Below are positions 32,401-40,359 of a stretch of DNA of 52,801 nucleotides, one piece after another. The notes beneath the pieces are model-generated. The model made no database searches. It saw nothing but the letters and a program-made list of their open reading frames with translations, and was not told the origin of the DNA. The stretch spans positions 1 through 52,801 of the forward strand of contig NZ_JABUZA010000033.1 in assembly GCF_014897985.1 (NCBI RefSeq), written 5' to 3'. The stretch is from Halomonas colorata (lineage in GTDB: Bacteria; Pseudomonadota; Gammaproteobacteria; Pseudomonadales; Halomonadaceae). The position numbers and the translations under genes were made by a program. Numbering within the stretch: the first letter of the stretch is position 1; every line of letters begins with the position of its first letter.

Positions 32401-34825
32401 CAAAGCACGCGGGCTGGGGGTTACGCCGTCCTGTCTGCTGCTGAACAGCTACGCCAGTGTGCTGGCCAGTTGGTCTGAAAACCCAGCGCTGAGCATCAAT
32501 GTCACATTGTTTGATCGTAGGCAGGTTCATGCTGATATTCACCACATTATGGGTGATTTTACTTCACTGCTGTTACTTGAAACGGTGCAGCATGAAAGCG
32601 AATCCTGGCTAGCAGCTACCCAGCGGTTACAACAACGGTTATGGCAGGACCTGGAGCACGCAGATGTTTCAGCGGTATGGGTGCTGCGCCAGTTGGCAGA
32701 GTTGAGGCAGGTCAGTGATGTCAGTATGCCGGTGGTCTTCACCAGTGCGCTTGGTGCCGATACGGCTCTGGATGAAAGTTCGCTCCTGAGTCCGGCCAAT
32801 ACGGTATGGGGTGTTTCGCAGACACCTCAGGTGTGGATTGATCACCAGGTCTATGAGCATGACGGTGCGTTGCACTTTAACTGGGATGTCGTCGAATCTT
32901 TGTTCCCGGAGGGAATGATCGATGCCATGTTCACCGCCTATTGTACTTTGTTGACGCATTTGACTGACCACGACTGGCATCAGCCCTGTGTGATCGGACT
33001 GCCGCCGCAACAGCATGCTGCGCGCGAGCGGGTGAACCAAACCCATGGTGAGCTTCCCGGGCATGCTATGCATGAAGCCGTCTATCAGCAGATGCTGTCC
33101 CGCCCCGATCAGGTGGCGGTGGTTCTGGATGCGCATTCCGTCAGCTATGGCGCATTGCATCAGTGGGTCAGCCAGGCTGCCTCCGTGCTTGAAAAGGAAG
33201 GCGTTCGAGCGGGTGAATGTGTCGGGGTGATGTTACCCCGCTCTGTTGAGCAAGTCGTTGCTGTACTTGCGATTCAGTGGATTGGCGCTGCTTATGTCCC
33301 GATTGCGGCGGACTGGCCGGAATCTCGGGTTGCATCGGTGTTGAATCAAGCCGGGATCAGCCGGGTGATCGTCCGATTGTCGTGCTTACTTCCTGGGGAT
33401 GCACGTGCTGTGGTGATCCCTGAATATTCGTCGCAGTCGGCTCACTTACTGGCTCCGGTTCCCCGTCATGCCGATGATCTGGCCTATGTCATCTTTACCT
33501 CTGGCAGTACCGGAGAACCCAAAGGGGTAGCGATTACCCATGGGGCGGCGATGAACACGATTCTGGCGATCAACCACCAACACCAGGTTAGCAGTCAGGA
33601 TGCGGTATTGGCGCTGTCGGCGCTGTATTTTGATCTGTCGGTCTACGATATCTTCGGGCTACTGTCTGCAGGGGGGAAAGTGGTCCTGATCCGGGATGAA
33701 GAGAGCCGGGATGTGGCTGTCTGGCTGAGGCTCTTGCAACAACATCAGGTCTCTTTGTGGAATACCGTTCCTGCTCTGATGGATATGCTTTTATTGCGGG
33801 CGACGCAGCAGGATCTGGAATCGTTACGTTGTGTGATGCTGTCTGGAGACTGGATTCCTCTGGCACTGCCCGACAGACTGAAAGCGTGTAATCCGCAGGT
33901 CAAACTGGTTTCCATGGGTGGCGCGACCGAAGCGTCGATTTGGTCAAACTACTGGCTGGTGGAATCTGTTGACCCTGCGTGGAAATCTATCCCATACGGG
34001 TTTCCGTTGCAGAATCAGAAGTTCAGGGTCGTGAATGAATGCGGCAATGACTGCCCTGACTGGGTGAGTGGAGAGCTCTGGATCGGAGGAGAGGGGGTCG
34101 CACTCGGTTATATCGGGAATGAGGTCTTAACCGGGAAGCAGTTCTGCCAGTTTCAGGGAGAGCGCTGGTACCGAACCGGAGATTCGGGCCGTTACTGGCC
34201 GGACGGAAGGTTGGAGTTTCTGGGACGCCGGGATCAACAGGTGAAAATTGCCGGGTTGCGGATTGAACTCGATGAAATCAGTCAGGCGCTTCGTTGTTGT
34301 CCTCAGGTGGAAGATGCTCTGGTCATGGTCGAGCCGCATGCAAGTCGCCCCCGAATTCATGCTTATTTGCTGGCGTCAGCATCACTGGATTTTGTTGAAG
34401 TCGAGCAGACGTTGAGACGTTACTTGCCGCCTTACGCGATGCCGGACGGATATGCGGTGCTGAGCCAGTGGCCGCTGACAGCTAACGGGAAAATCGATCG
34501 TAAACAGTTGAGCAATATGAAACTCCTTGAATTGCAGTCGACGGAGTTTGTGGCGGCAACGACCCCGGAGCAGTGCCTGTTGACCGAAGCTCTGGCCGAG
34601 ATACTGGGCCGTTCGGAACCGATGAGTATCCACGACAATTTCTTTGCCATTGGCGGTGACTCTTTTGCTGCTATTCAACTGACGGCCTGGCTGGAGAAAC
34701 AGCACCAGATCAAGCTGCCACTGCAAAGCGTATTTAATCTGCAGACCATTGGCCGGCTTGCCCAGGAGATTGCAATACCCGATCAGAAAACACCCCGATT
34801 CGAATATGAGGAAGGATCGATATGA
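23429..34825 (+). CDS. FAAL-ACP-KS-ACP-Cy-A(MT-like)-PCP-Cy-A-PCP hybrid NRPS/PKS
   Basis: The 3,798-residue protein starts at ATG 23429 (GGAG upstream; GTG 23399 is less likely). Order: fatty-acyl-AMP ligase, about 1-560 (SSGSTGKPK near 168; SWLPFYHDLG; GYGMAEATL); ACP, Ser611 in GLTS; ketosynthase, about 669-1072, with Cys826 (DTACSSS), His961 and His998; a linker to about 1220 with no acyltransferase or ketoreductase; ACP, Ser1272; heterocyclisation Cy1 (Asp1465, Asp1470, Ser1473); adenylation A1, cysteine-like (FDLSVFDIF, WNSVP, GGATEAAIW), with a methyltransferase-like insert about 2235-2600; PCP, Ser2702; Cy2 (Asp2890, Asp2895, Ser2898); A2, cysteine-like; PCP, Ser3745. It should build a fatty-acyl chain carrying two heterocyclised cysteines. 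The stop overlaps the next ATG (ATGA). Confidence 0.93.
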   Translation: MKDSRPSWVQMTLLARFDDCSDDVAIRDCTSDRHQEYRYGELSRKVFSISGQLRPFYGERALLLLPGDSQFVFGFLACVISGVTAVPVNLPGVQRLRRVRLMLEHILQDCQPRVILALSSSKAELERMGWHQNRTVIYLDQIAGNAPGIDLKAIRAASGPILLQYSSGSTGKPKAVCNHDDNIHHHHQLMTGMHPTIDRIHVASWLPFYHDLGLFYGLLYPLLSGGCSTFIRPSQFIRDPYSWLALIDRYRANVVMAPDFAYQLCVESVSPAQAGQLDLSCLEEALTAAEPIRPATLDAFSAHFASSGFRPDMWMTGYGMAEATLVVCYQAKGTALVRKRFDEKHLAAGRAVESPCGRELVSSGNCMGSWTLKIVDPDTRMVCEDRKIGEVWISGNCMPQGYWQNPGLTDETFHARLADSQDNRNYLRTGDLAFLLEGELFICGREKDVVIVAGENHMPNDIEASIETYCELVNVGGACFVQDAANGKIYGMCEVHRHTPVETLEALAREISALVLEHHQLLPEQLILVTRGGLKKTSSGKIRRSQMLADWYAKQLKPLFVSEPQTEPLAGQSNEAGLQTTDDFVSDSLKKLLGGDRVDEFQGFADMGLTSLVATRWCAQLARYYQLSLSPTVLFAYPNLKSLRAWLESKTSRLPSTPYTYSEPQLRQVAVVAISCRLPQQKYAAWSTYADWLAKGENALTRVDSSLRSFSLPVGAIDDIDKFDAAFFGITATEARLMDPQHRWLLESSWHLFEQAGWFPEKQKGQALGVFIGQGSQDYSDALAQMNDSQHAKSYLATGNSRSAGSGRIAKFFGTRGPAITIDTACSSSLVAVDMAVDYIRSGKGRTAIAGGVNCLLSSQTELALQNAGMLSPNGRCATFSHDADGYARAEGMGLLLLKDYQQARQDGDPVLAVIEASGVAQDGESSSLTAPNPLAQQALLQEVLEQSGGSIDDLDAIELHGTGTSLGDPIELSAIDGVYGCRQEPLHLTAAKSQFGHLESAAGVAGVIRAIAQMQHQCLFGHPTFDRPNPHLQPWLSRYCFSRHSQPKCLKRMAVSAMSFTGTLAHLILRHEPEREHPVKSAQHQAAAICYLPLAAADRDALRRYAHQWAEVLSEHPDERGQLLDAWLCHRSHQLPVRACIAYQGAEQLIAALLEFSADPQASAPDTLVGQTLPSPIRAWVDGASYDWSLLAGQHTFSVATRMALPLYPFAKEAYWATSEPGLSHPLSASVTLLADVDREAFLRQWLADTLMLDAEAIGEADDLIGMGIDSLQMMDLVDEAKKLGICLDLARMYESPTVQDWLKLMQGSRTEGFSKAAGGMPQANSSERWLGKPFELTGVQQAYWQGRNRDQVLGGVACQVYLELNQPELDGARLNRALEALTLRHSMLRLRMQPDGRGIITDQPAPQVTEHQWQDCDGRQALARQMALREQLQSQVLDLEQQSGLSVHVSHTAQGSRLHINIDMVIADALSIHILVQEMARFYAQPPQAGLLEATEHFPRYLHHMATRNGSKDARQYWLERIPDLPGAPALPMAKRPEAIAVPVFSHRDWRLPQAHWQALKETCRHHRVTPSMLLAACYAETLRGWSEQPDFCLNLTIFNRRFDAFDISDMVADFTTLMLLECHRTASDTLLDNALGLNQTFMRNLDHSQYDAVQVLKEMSRQHGAQVTMPVVFTSNLGHDFLEGSALGTLDYIVSQTPQVWIDCQVMEQHGELIVSWDTVDDLFPPQMLDQMFGFMGALIFSLSEDSARLHQPVEHYLNPQQQQLREQRNRQELVEFQPRTLHGRFFDRARRCPDNIAVIDENGSLTYRQLAAQSESLADQLFERGVCVGDRVAILLPKSRSQVVAVLATHLLGAAYVPLDVEQPLPRLKQIIDQASPRCIVVDEQGQELLSGLGGITPESLVSVEVLVHPGAPGKPDSSPRLWPRFLPTQHAYIIYTSGSTGIPKGVVATHQAAANTIDDINARIQMRVSDRVFALSALNFDLSVFDIFAPLSVGAALVMPNSMQLREARTWLQAMEQHQVTVWNSVPAMFDMLLIAAERTDARILPGSLRQVLLSGDWVGLDLHPRLKALSTQTRIAALGGATEAAIWSNWFDIETVHPEWKSVPYGYSLSHQYYRVMDESRRDCPDWVAGELWIGGEGVAVGYFNDPQKTADQFVIHEGKKYYRTGDMGRFWPEGIIEFIGRRDNQVKIRGYRIELGEIEHVAAQYPGVKRAVALVTEQSGQQIQLMVQTDTSVTDTSFVRARGGEAALAASRLSPMQWLTLEDAGGTEVEITAYIADRILRQLLDRSGQVTPCSLDADEWCAALSVADSYRVVIEAWLKLLVQTRRWQQQAMQFTPTETFVELADRLPVDEVAPSYQGLLTALENRVDWYAGLLQGQVGALELLDDPDLTPEVLVLNHPELPQVISYLCTSITQLSAQLGRPVNVVELNGREGRLAGAILSHCDPEHVRYRVTESAASMREKAVFRLAGFGEHVQVLPLSACEPLAADVVISNNALHRFANINHGIDSLAGLLAPGGHFMVLETQHLSPLAWLTVCLLQPELFSGQAGAFEDSREGDCTPLLNAQDWEIGLAYSSLETELCVSSHRGDLVLLSGRQSGEVLVEDTRQLESWLAQHLPAYMVPKRVTLCESIPLTANGKVDRKQLLAQVQPTIEAVAANGEACQTENESLVADIWHSVLGVNVDRHSNFFQLGGDSLHATRIVAALDEAGIRDVRLADLFNRPVLQEFARHLKRDESENRPAFELLHHQQELYQPFVLTDVQQAYITGRQEGLVMGGVGTHFYSEFEDDQLDIERFRQALMRVIERHHTLRIVFDEPGEQRFLPTAPHCPLDVITCKDEVWDETVARMRSELSHKVLDPTQWPLFHLTVIVSDQGQKRLCVGLDNAILDGLSMRIFFAELGMCYRDPEVTLPALGVTFKDYQDQVYARISAGDQEKSQDYWRARLANLPDAPRLPLAKEPNQLSRPRFVRRKSVLPREQWQKLTDKARGLGVTPSCLLLNSYASVLASWSENPALSINVTLFDRRQVHADIHHIMGDFTSLLLLETVQHESESWLAATQRLQQRLWQDLEHADVSAVWVLRQLAELRQVSDVSMPVVFTSALGADTALDESSLLSPANTVWGVSQTPQVWIDHQVYEHDGALHFNWDVVESLFPEGMIDAMFTAYCTLLTHLTDHDWHQPCVIGLPPQQHAARERVNQTHGELPGHAMHEAVYQQMLSRPDQVAVVLDAHSVSYGALHQWVSQAASVLEKEGVRAGECVGVMLPRSVEQVVAVLAIQWIGAAYVPIAADWPESRVASVLNQAGISRVIVRLSCLLPGDARAVVIPEYSSQSAHLLAPVPRHADDLAYVIFTSGSTGEPKGVAITHGAAMNTILAINHQHQVSSQDAVLALSALYFDLSVYDIFGLLSAGGKVVLIRDEESRDVAVWLRLLQQHQVSLWNTVPALMDMLLLRATQQDLESLRCVMLSGDWIPLALPDRLKACNPQVKLVSMGGATEASIWSNYWLVESVDPAWKSIPYGFPLQNQKFRVVNECGNDCPDWVSGELWIGGEGVALGYIGNEVLTGKQFCQFQGERWYRTGDSGRYWPDGRLEFLGRRDQQVKIAGLRIELDEISQALRCCPQVEDALVMVEPHASRPRIHAYLLASASLDFVEVEQTLRRYLPPYAMPDGYAVLSQWPLTANGKIDRKQLSNMKLLELQSTEFVAATTPEQCLLTEALAEILGRSEPMSIHDNFFAIGGDSFAAIQLTAWLEKQHQIKLPLQSVFNLQTIGRLAQEIAIPDQKTPRFEYEEGSI

Positions 34826-37800
34826 TATCAGAGACAGTCAGGGTAACGCCGCTTGCTTTATTGCAACAGTTAGAGGCTCAGAATGCCGAGTTCTGGCTGG
34901 AAGACGGAGCGCTCAGGTTCAGGGCTCCTCAGGGGATAATCAATCCGGAAATCACCGCTCAACTGAAAGCATGCAAACCAGAATTGATCGCTTTGCTGAA
35001 AGAGCGGGAGCTGGGGCTGAAGCTGACACCGGCCAGTGATCCCCAGGACAGGTACCAGCCATTTGCCATCAGTGATGTTCAGGCCGCTTATCTGATTGGG
35101 CGGCAGAATATTTTTGAGTATGGGGGCACTGGTTGTCATGGCTATTTCGAAATTGAATTTGGAAAGCTCGATCACAAGGCGTTAAGCCGGGCGTGGAACA
35201 GGCTGATCGAACGGCACGATATGCTAAGAGCTATTGTGATGGGTGATGGACAGCAGAAAATTTTACCGCAGGTTCCTCAATTTAACATCGGTTACCGACA
35301 GGGCTCAGAAGCGCGCTTCGCCTACCGTGAGGCCATGTCTCACCGGGTTTATCACACCGAAACCTGGCCATTGTTTGACTTGGCGGTATCGTCGTCGGAT
35401 GGCGTGTCGTATCTGCATTTCAGTATCGATTTGTTGGTGGCTGACTTTCTCAGTATTCAGATTGTCCTGTCAGAATTGCTGCATCTCTATCACCATCCGG
35501 ATTTGGTGTTACCTCCCCTGTCACTGAGCTTTAAAGATGTCATTGAGTACGAGAGACGGCAGAAATTGACGGTGAAATACGGTCGGGCCCGTCAGTACTG
35601 GCATGAACGTATAGATGAGCTGCCATCCTGCCCGGCCCTGCCACGGGCCGGGGCGAGCATTGATACGGCTATGACAGTCGAAACCAGGGATCGTGCGTCT
35701 GATAGAGCGCCGGGGTTCACCCGCTATGAAGCTATTTTTTCCCCGGCTGAGTGGCAGGCGCTTGAGTCGCAGTGTCAGCAACAGGGAGTAACACCTTCCT
35801 CATTGCTGATGACCCTTTATAGCGAAGTGATTGCCCGCTGGTCTGATAGTCAGCATTTTTGTCTCAATCTGACAGTGATGAATCGTGAACCGATGCATCC
35901 TGATCTCATGCGTATGGTTGGTGACTTTACCAGCGTTAACCTGTTGGAAGTCGATTTACGTGAGCGCAGGCCATTGGCAGAACAGGTGAGGATACAACAG
36001 AACCAGTTGTGGCAGGACCTGGAACATAAAGTATTCAGTGGAATCGAAGTCGTTCGCGAACTGGCTCGAAAACATGGGGCAGAGTATGCGCGAATGCCGG
36101 TGGTGTTCACCAGCGCACTGGTCGGTAACCAGCGTGAACAGGTTTCGCAGACCATGTCTCATTACGATATGGGTCTGGAAATGGTCTTTGGCATCAGCCA
36201 GACCCCGCAAGTCTGGATCGACTGCCAACTGATGACTCGTGATCAGCGTCTGTGTGTGAACTGGGATGTTCTGGATGGTATTTTCCCTCCTCACATGATC
36301 GAATCGATGTTTGCTGCATTTGAAAATGCTATCCGTAATGTACTTGTAGAGGGCGAAACCGCCTGGCGGAATCCGGTCGGGATTCCGTTGCCGCAGCGAC
36401 AGCAAGAAACACGCCGGCAGGTAAATGACACGCAGCATCCGATGCCAGATGTCATGTTGCATCAATTGGTATTGCAGCAGGCGATAGAGACCCCTGATGC
36501 GATAGCACTGAAGACGCCACAGCGTCAGCTGACGTATCGGGAGCTGGTTGCTGAAGCGCAGCAACTGGCTACTCGTCTGCCCCGCAGTCAACGAGTGGCC
36601 GTTGCCATGGAAAAGAGTGCGCAGCAGGTTGTCGCGACACTCGCCATTTTGCTGGCCGATGGGGTTTATCTGCCTCTGGATATTAGCCAGCCGATGGCAC
36701 GTATCGGTCAGATCCTGTCCAATGCTCAGGTTGATCTGGTGTTGACCGACCATGAGGAGCTTGCCTGCCGCTTCACGGAAGACGGTTTTAATGCCATGAA
36801 CATTCTCTCCGAAGGCGGGCTTGCTGACGGTGAACAAATTCAACCGGTCAATGTCTCGTCAACGACAGAGCGTCTGGCCTACATTATTTATACCTCTGGT
36901 AGTACAGGCACACCCAAAGGGGTGATGGTGAGTCATCGGGCTGCCGTTAATACTGTGCTGGATATCAATCGCCGTTTCCAGATTACCGGACAGGATGTGG
37001 TATTGGGGCTGGCGAAGTTAAGTTTTGACTTGTCTGTTTACGACATCTTCGGCACCTTGGCCTGCGGCGCGACGCTGGTCCTGCCAACGGAAGATGCACT
37101 GAAAAACCCGGCGCTTTGGGCCCGGCTGATTCAGACCCATAAGATCACCGTATGGAACTCCGTCCCGGCACAAATGAATATGCTTACCCGCTATTTGGCG
37201 GATGAAGCTTGTGATACAGACCATTCACTGCGGATAGTGATGATGTCCGGAGACTGGATTCCTGTCGATTTGCCGCAAGAAATTGCCCGCAACTATCCGG
37301 CCGCGGCCATATTTAGTCTGGGCGGGGCGACGGAAGCCGCAATATGGTCCATTTTCTATCCTGTTGATCCGAAAGCTTGCTATGGCACCTCAATCCCTTA
37401 CGGCCGCCCGCTGGCAAATCAAGTGTTTATGGTCCGTGACGCTCACGGGCGTCCTTGTCCGGACTGGGTTGCCGGTGAATTATGTATCGGCGGGGTTGGA
37501 GTGGCTCTGGGTTACTGGCAGGATCAAGAGAAGACTCAGCATCATTTCTTTTCTGATGAAGAGAGCGGTCTGCGCTGGTATCGCACTGGTGACCGGGGTT
37601 ATTACCGGGATGATGGTGTGCTGGTATTTGTCGGTCGTAATGATCACCAGATTAAAATTCGCGGTCACCGAATTGAACTGGGAGAGATCGAATCGGCGCT
37701 GGAACAGCAACCGAGTGTTTCGCAGGCGGTGGTGATTGCCCGAGGTGAAAAGCACCAGCGCTATCTGCAGGCGTATGTGCAGCCCGGCGTTGCGGCGCAG

Positions 37801-40359
37801 CCGGATCAGTTTCAACAATTGTCCGGCCAGTTCAGCCAGACTCGGCAGCACCTTGACGAACTGGCCGGCCGCATTCGTCAGGCAACAGACCTGGCAGCTG
37901 TTGAAGATTTTGTCTGTCACCTGGATCAGGTTGCACTCCTGCACATGAATCAGGCGCTTCAGGAAAGTGGCGGGTTGGCGCAGGGAGAGTCAAAAACCTT
38001 ACCTCAAGTAATGTCTGAGGGGAACTATGCGGCGCGCCATGAGCCTTTGCTCAGTCGCTGGATGATGGCTTTGCAGGCACACGGGCTGGCGACTCAGACG
38101 CGGGGGCGTTATCGGCTTACCCGAGGCGTAGACGCTGCAGAAATCGAGCGTTGTTGGCAGGGTTGTTATCAGGCGCTTGAACGGCTTGGCGGGGATAAAG
38201 GTCTGGTCGGCTACCTGGAGCGGAGCAGTCAGTGCCTGCCGGAACTGCTTCGGGACACTGCAGACCCTCTGGATCTGTTGTTCCCGGAAGGGAATCTGGA
38301 TGTTGCAACAGCCGCCTATCAGAACAATCTGCTCAGCGTCATGATGAATAGAATGTTGGTTACGGCGACATTGGAGAAAGTTGCGCATCTTGGAGAAGTG
38401 CAACGTCCGATCCGTATTCTGGAAATCGGTGCCGGTGTCGGGGGAACCAGTAATGAGCTGATCCCGGCGCTGGCGGGTAAACCGGTCGAATATACTTTTA
38501 CCGACGTCTCGCCGTTTTTCCTCAATGCAGCCAGAGAGCGTTATGAGGACTATGACTTCATTCGCTATCGACTGTATGACTTCAATCGACCAGCGCTGGC
38601 ACAGGGTCTGGACTGTGGTCAGTTCGATATAATTGTGTCCTCGAATGTGCTGCACAATGCGGTGGTAGCCCGTGAGGGACTGCATCACCTGCGTGAACTA
38701 CTGTCTCCTGGTGGCTGGTTGCTGGTTATTGAAGCGACCCGCGACAATTATCAGCTGATGACTTCGATGGAATTCAAACACGGCCTGACAGAACATCAGG
38801 ATGAGCGTTTGGAACTGAACTCGCCATTTATGCCGCAGGAGCGTTGGTTACAGGCGATACGGGATGTTGGCGGTGATTGCGTGTATGCCTTTCCGGATCC
38901 GCGGGAGGTGCTGCATCAGCTCGGACAGAGTTTCATGATGGCGCAGTTTAATAGCGGTAAGGCGCGCTGCGATAAAGCCGTGCTGACCGAAATGCTGGCG
39001 ACCCGATTACCTGAACACATGCTGCCGGGGCAGTTGGCGATCATGGGCAGCCTGCCGTTGACGGCCAACGGGAAACTGGACCGCAGTGTTCTACCCGAAA
39101 TAATGGTGGAAGAGCATGAAAGCACACTGAAAACGACAGAACAGCTGGATTCTTTGGCGCTGACGTTGCTGACGACCTGCCGGGAAATTATTGGCAATCC
39201 GGCTATGTCTGCCAGTGATGACTTTTTCAGTGCCGGTGGGGATTCTCTGCTGATTACACAATGGGTCAGCCGGATCAGGAAAGAGTTGGGTGAAGATCGG
39301 GTTCCATGGGAAGGTACTTTGCGCCAGGTATTGCTTACACCGACAGTGCTTGCACTGGCCGAGTTCTTACGTCAGCAGACTGCGATGGGAAATGCCTCGG
39401 ACTCCGATGCAACGCAAAAACCCTCACTGCAGTCTCCCATGCAACTGCTGAAAGCGGGATCGGGAGATCCGGTGATAGTCATTCATGATGGCAGCGGAAC
39501 CGTGATGCCTTGCCTTAACTTGATCGAACAGCTGAAAGCGCCGGTCTACGGTGTCAGTGTGACGGATCATCAGCATTATCTGGCCCTGCCGCAAGAGACG
39601 CTGATTGTCGATCTTGCGTATCAGTATAAAACGCTGATTGCGGAGCAGCTGGATCTAGAGCAATGCCACATTTTTGGTTTCTGTATGGGCGGTCTGATCG
39701 CCTTTGAACTGGTAAGGCAGTGTCTGGATGAGGGGATAACTGTCAGTTCGCTGACCATTGCCAGTAGTTATCAGATCCCTTATCTAGTCAATGACCCTAT
39801 GATGACCGATTTGGCGCTGGCTAAAGAACTTGGTCTAGGAAACCCGTGGCCAGAACTTGAACTGGCAGAACTGGAGGAAACGTATCTGGCCGTTCTTGAG
39901 GATAAACCTTCGGCGGTTTGTCCTGCTGATGTAGTGGCTTGTGCCGGGCGGCTAGGTTATACAAAACTCGCGGAATCTTATCTGCCATACGCACAGTCTC
40001 CGGAGCATGAGCGGGTTGGGATGTTGCAACGTCTGCTTGAACAGCACCCGGAACCAGGCATGCGTAACTGGGATATTCGCAGTATGTACCCGGTGTTCCA
40101 TCATAGTGTTCAGGCAGTGTCCCATTATCAGCCGGCTTTCTATTGCGGTGATCTGACATTTGCATGTCAGCAAGAGCCGACTTATCTGTTGCCGACGCTG
40201 AAAACCGACATGCTTGCCTTCTGGCAGGAGTTCGGCTTGGGGGAAATCGCGCACATCCCGCTGAGTGGTGATCATTTTACCTGTATGCAACATGGAGCGG
40301 TCGAACCTCTGGCTGAGGCTCTGAATCAGCGTGCAGCATGTGAGGTGCCACATGGCTGA
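34822..40359 (+). CDS. Terminal NRPS: docking-Cy-A(MT)-PCP-TE
   Basis: The 1,845-residue protein starts with a TubC-type docking domain (about 1-60) that should pair with the C-terminal tail of the upstream NRPS. Then: Cy3 (Asp203, Asp208, Ser211), A3, cysteine-like (YIIYTSGSTGTPKG near 690; FDLSVYDIF near 735; GGATEAAIW), and a methyltransferase inserted in the adenylation domain with an intact SAM motif ILEIGAGVGG near 1199. PCP is Ser1475 (AGGDSLL). The thioesterase is about 1530-1845 with GFCMGG, where the nucleophile is Cys1621 rather than Ser, and His1818 in GDHF. It adds a third cysteine, probably N- or C-methylated, and releases the product by hydrolysis or cyclisation. It resembles PchF in function. 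Confidence 0.93.
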   Translation: MISETVRVTPLALLQQLEAQNAEFWLEDGALRFRAPQGIINPEITAQLKACKPELIALLKERELGLKLTPASDPQDRYQPFAISDVQAAYLIGRQNIFEYGGTGCHGYFEIEFGKLDHKALSRAWNRLIERHDMLRAIVMGDGQQKILPQVPQFNIGYRQGSEARFAYREAMSHRVYHTETWPLFDLAVSSSDGVSYLHFSIDLLVADFLSIQIVLSELLHLYHHPDLVLPPLSLSFKDVIEYERRQKLTVKYGRARQYWHERIDELPSCPALPRAGASIDTAMTVETRDRASDRAPGFTRYEAIFSPAEWQALESQCQQQGVTPSSLLMTLYSEVIARWSDSQHFCLNLTVMNREPMHPDLMRMVGDFTSVNLLEVDLRERRPLAEQVRIQQNQLWQDLEHKVFSGIEVVRELARKHGAEYARMPVVFTSALVGNQREQVSQTMSHYDMGLEMVFGISQTPQVWIDCQLMTRDQRLCVNWDVLDGIFPPHMIESMFAAFENAIRNVLVEGETAWRNPVGIPLPQRQQETRRQVNDTQHPMPDVMLHQLVLQQAIETPDAIALKTPQRQLTYRELVAEAQQLATRLPRSQRVAVAMEKSAQQVVATLAILLADGVYLPLDISQPMARIGQILSNAQVDLVLTDHEELACRFTEDGFNAMNILSEGGLADGEQIQPVNVSSTTERLAYIIYTSGSTGTPKGVMVSHRAAVNTVLDINRRFQITGQDVVLGLAKLSFDLSVYDIFGTLACGATLVLPTEDALKNPALWARLIQTHKITVWNSVPAQMNMLTRYLADEACDTDHSLRIVMMSGDWIPVDLPQEIARNYPAAAIFSLGGATEAAIWSIFYPVDPKACYGTSIPYGRPLANQVFMVRDAHGRPCPDWVAGELCIGGVGVALGYWQDQEKTQHHFFSDEESGLRWYRTGDRGYYRDDGVLVFVGRNDHQIKIRGHRIELGEIESALEQQPSVSQAVVIARGEKHQRYLQAYVQPGVAAQPDQFQQLSGQFSQTRQHLDELAGRIRQATDLAAVEDFVCHLDQVALLHMNQALQESGGLAQGESKTLPQVMSEGNYAARHEPLLSRWMMALQAHGLATQTRGRYRLTRGVDAAEIERCWQGCYQALERLGGDKGLVGYLERSSQCLPELLRDTADPLDLLFPEGNLDVATAAYQNNLLSVMMNRMLVTATLEKVAHLGEVQRPIRILEIGAGVGGTSNELIPALAGKPVEYTFTDVSPFFLNAARERYEDYDFIRYRLYDFNRPALAQGLDCGQFDIIVSSNVLHNAVVAREGLHHLRELLSPGGWLLVIEATRDNYQLMTSMEFKHGLTEHQDERLELNSPFMPQERWLQAIRDVGGDCVYAFPDPREVLHQLGQSFMMAQFNSGKARCDKAVLTEMLATRLPEHMLPGQLAIMGSLPLTANGKLDRSVLPEIMVEEHESTLKTTEQLDSLALTLLTTCREIIGNPAMSASDDFFSAGGDSLLITQWVSRIRKELGEDRVPWEGTLRQVLLTPTVLALAEFLRQQTAMGNASDSDATQKPSLQSPMQLLKAGSGDPVIVIHDGSGTVMPCLNLIEQLKAPVYGVSVTDHQHYLALPQETLIVDLAYQYKTLIAEQLDLEQCHIFGFCMGGLIAFELVRQCLDEGITVSSLTIASSYQIPYLVNDPMMTDLALAKELGLGNPWPELELAELEETYLAVLEDKPSAVCPADVVACAGRLGYTKLAESYLPYAQSPEHERVGMLQRLLEQHPEPGMRNWDIRSMYPVFHHSVQAVSHYQPAFYCGDLTFACQQEPTYLLPTLKTDMLAFWQEFGLGEIAHIPLSGDHFTCMQHGAVEPLAEALNQRAACEVPHG

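Noticed and set aside
23399..40359. Many long minus-strand and alternative-frame ORFs inside the NRPS genes
   Set aside because: They are antisense or out-of-frame shadows of well-defined domains, with no ribosome binding sites and atypical composition.
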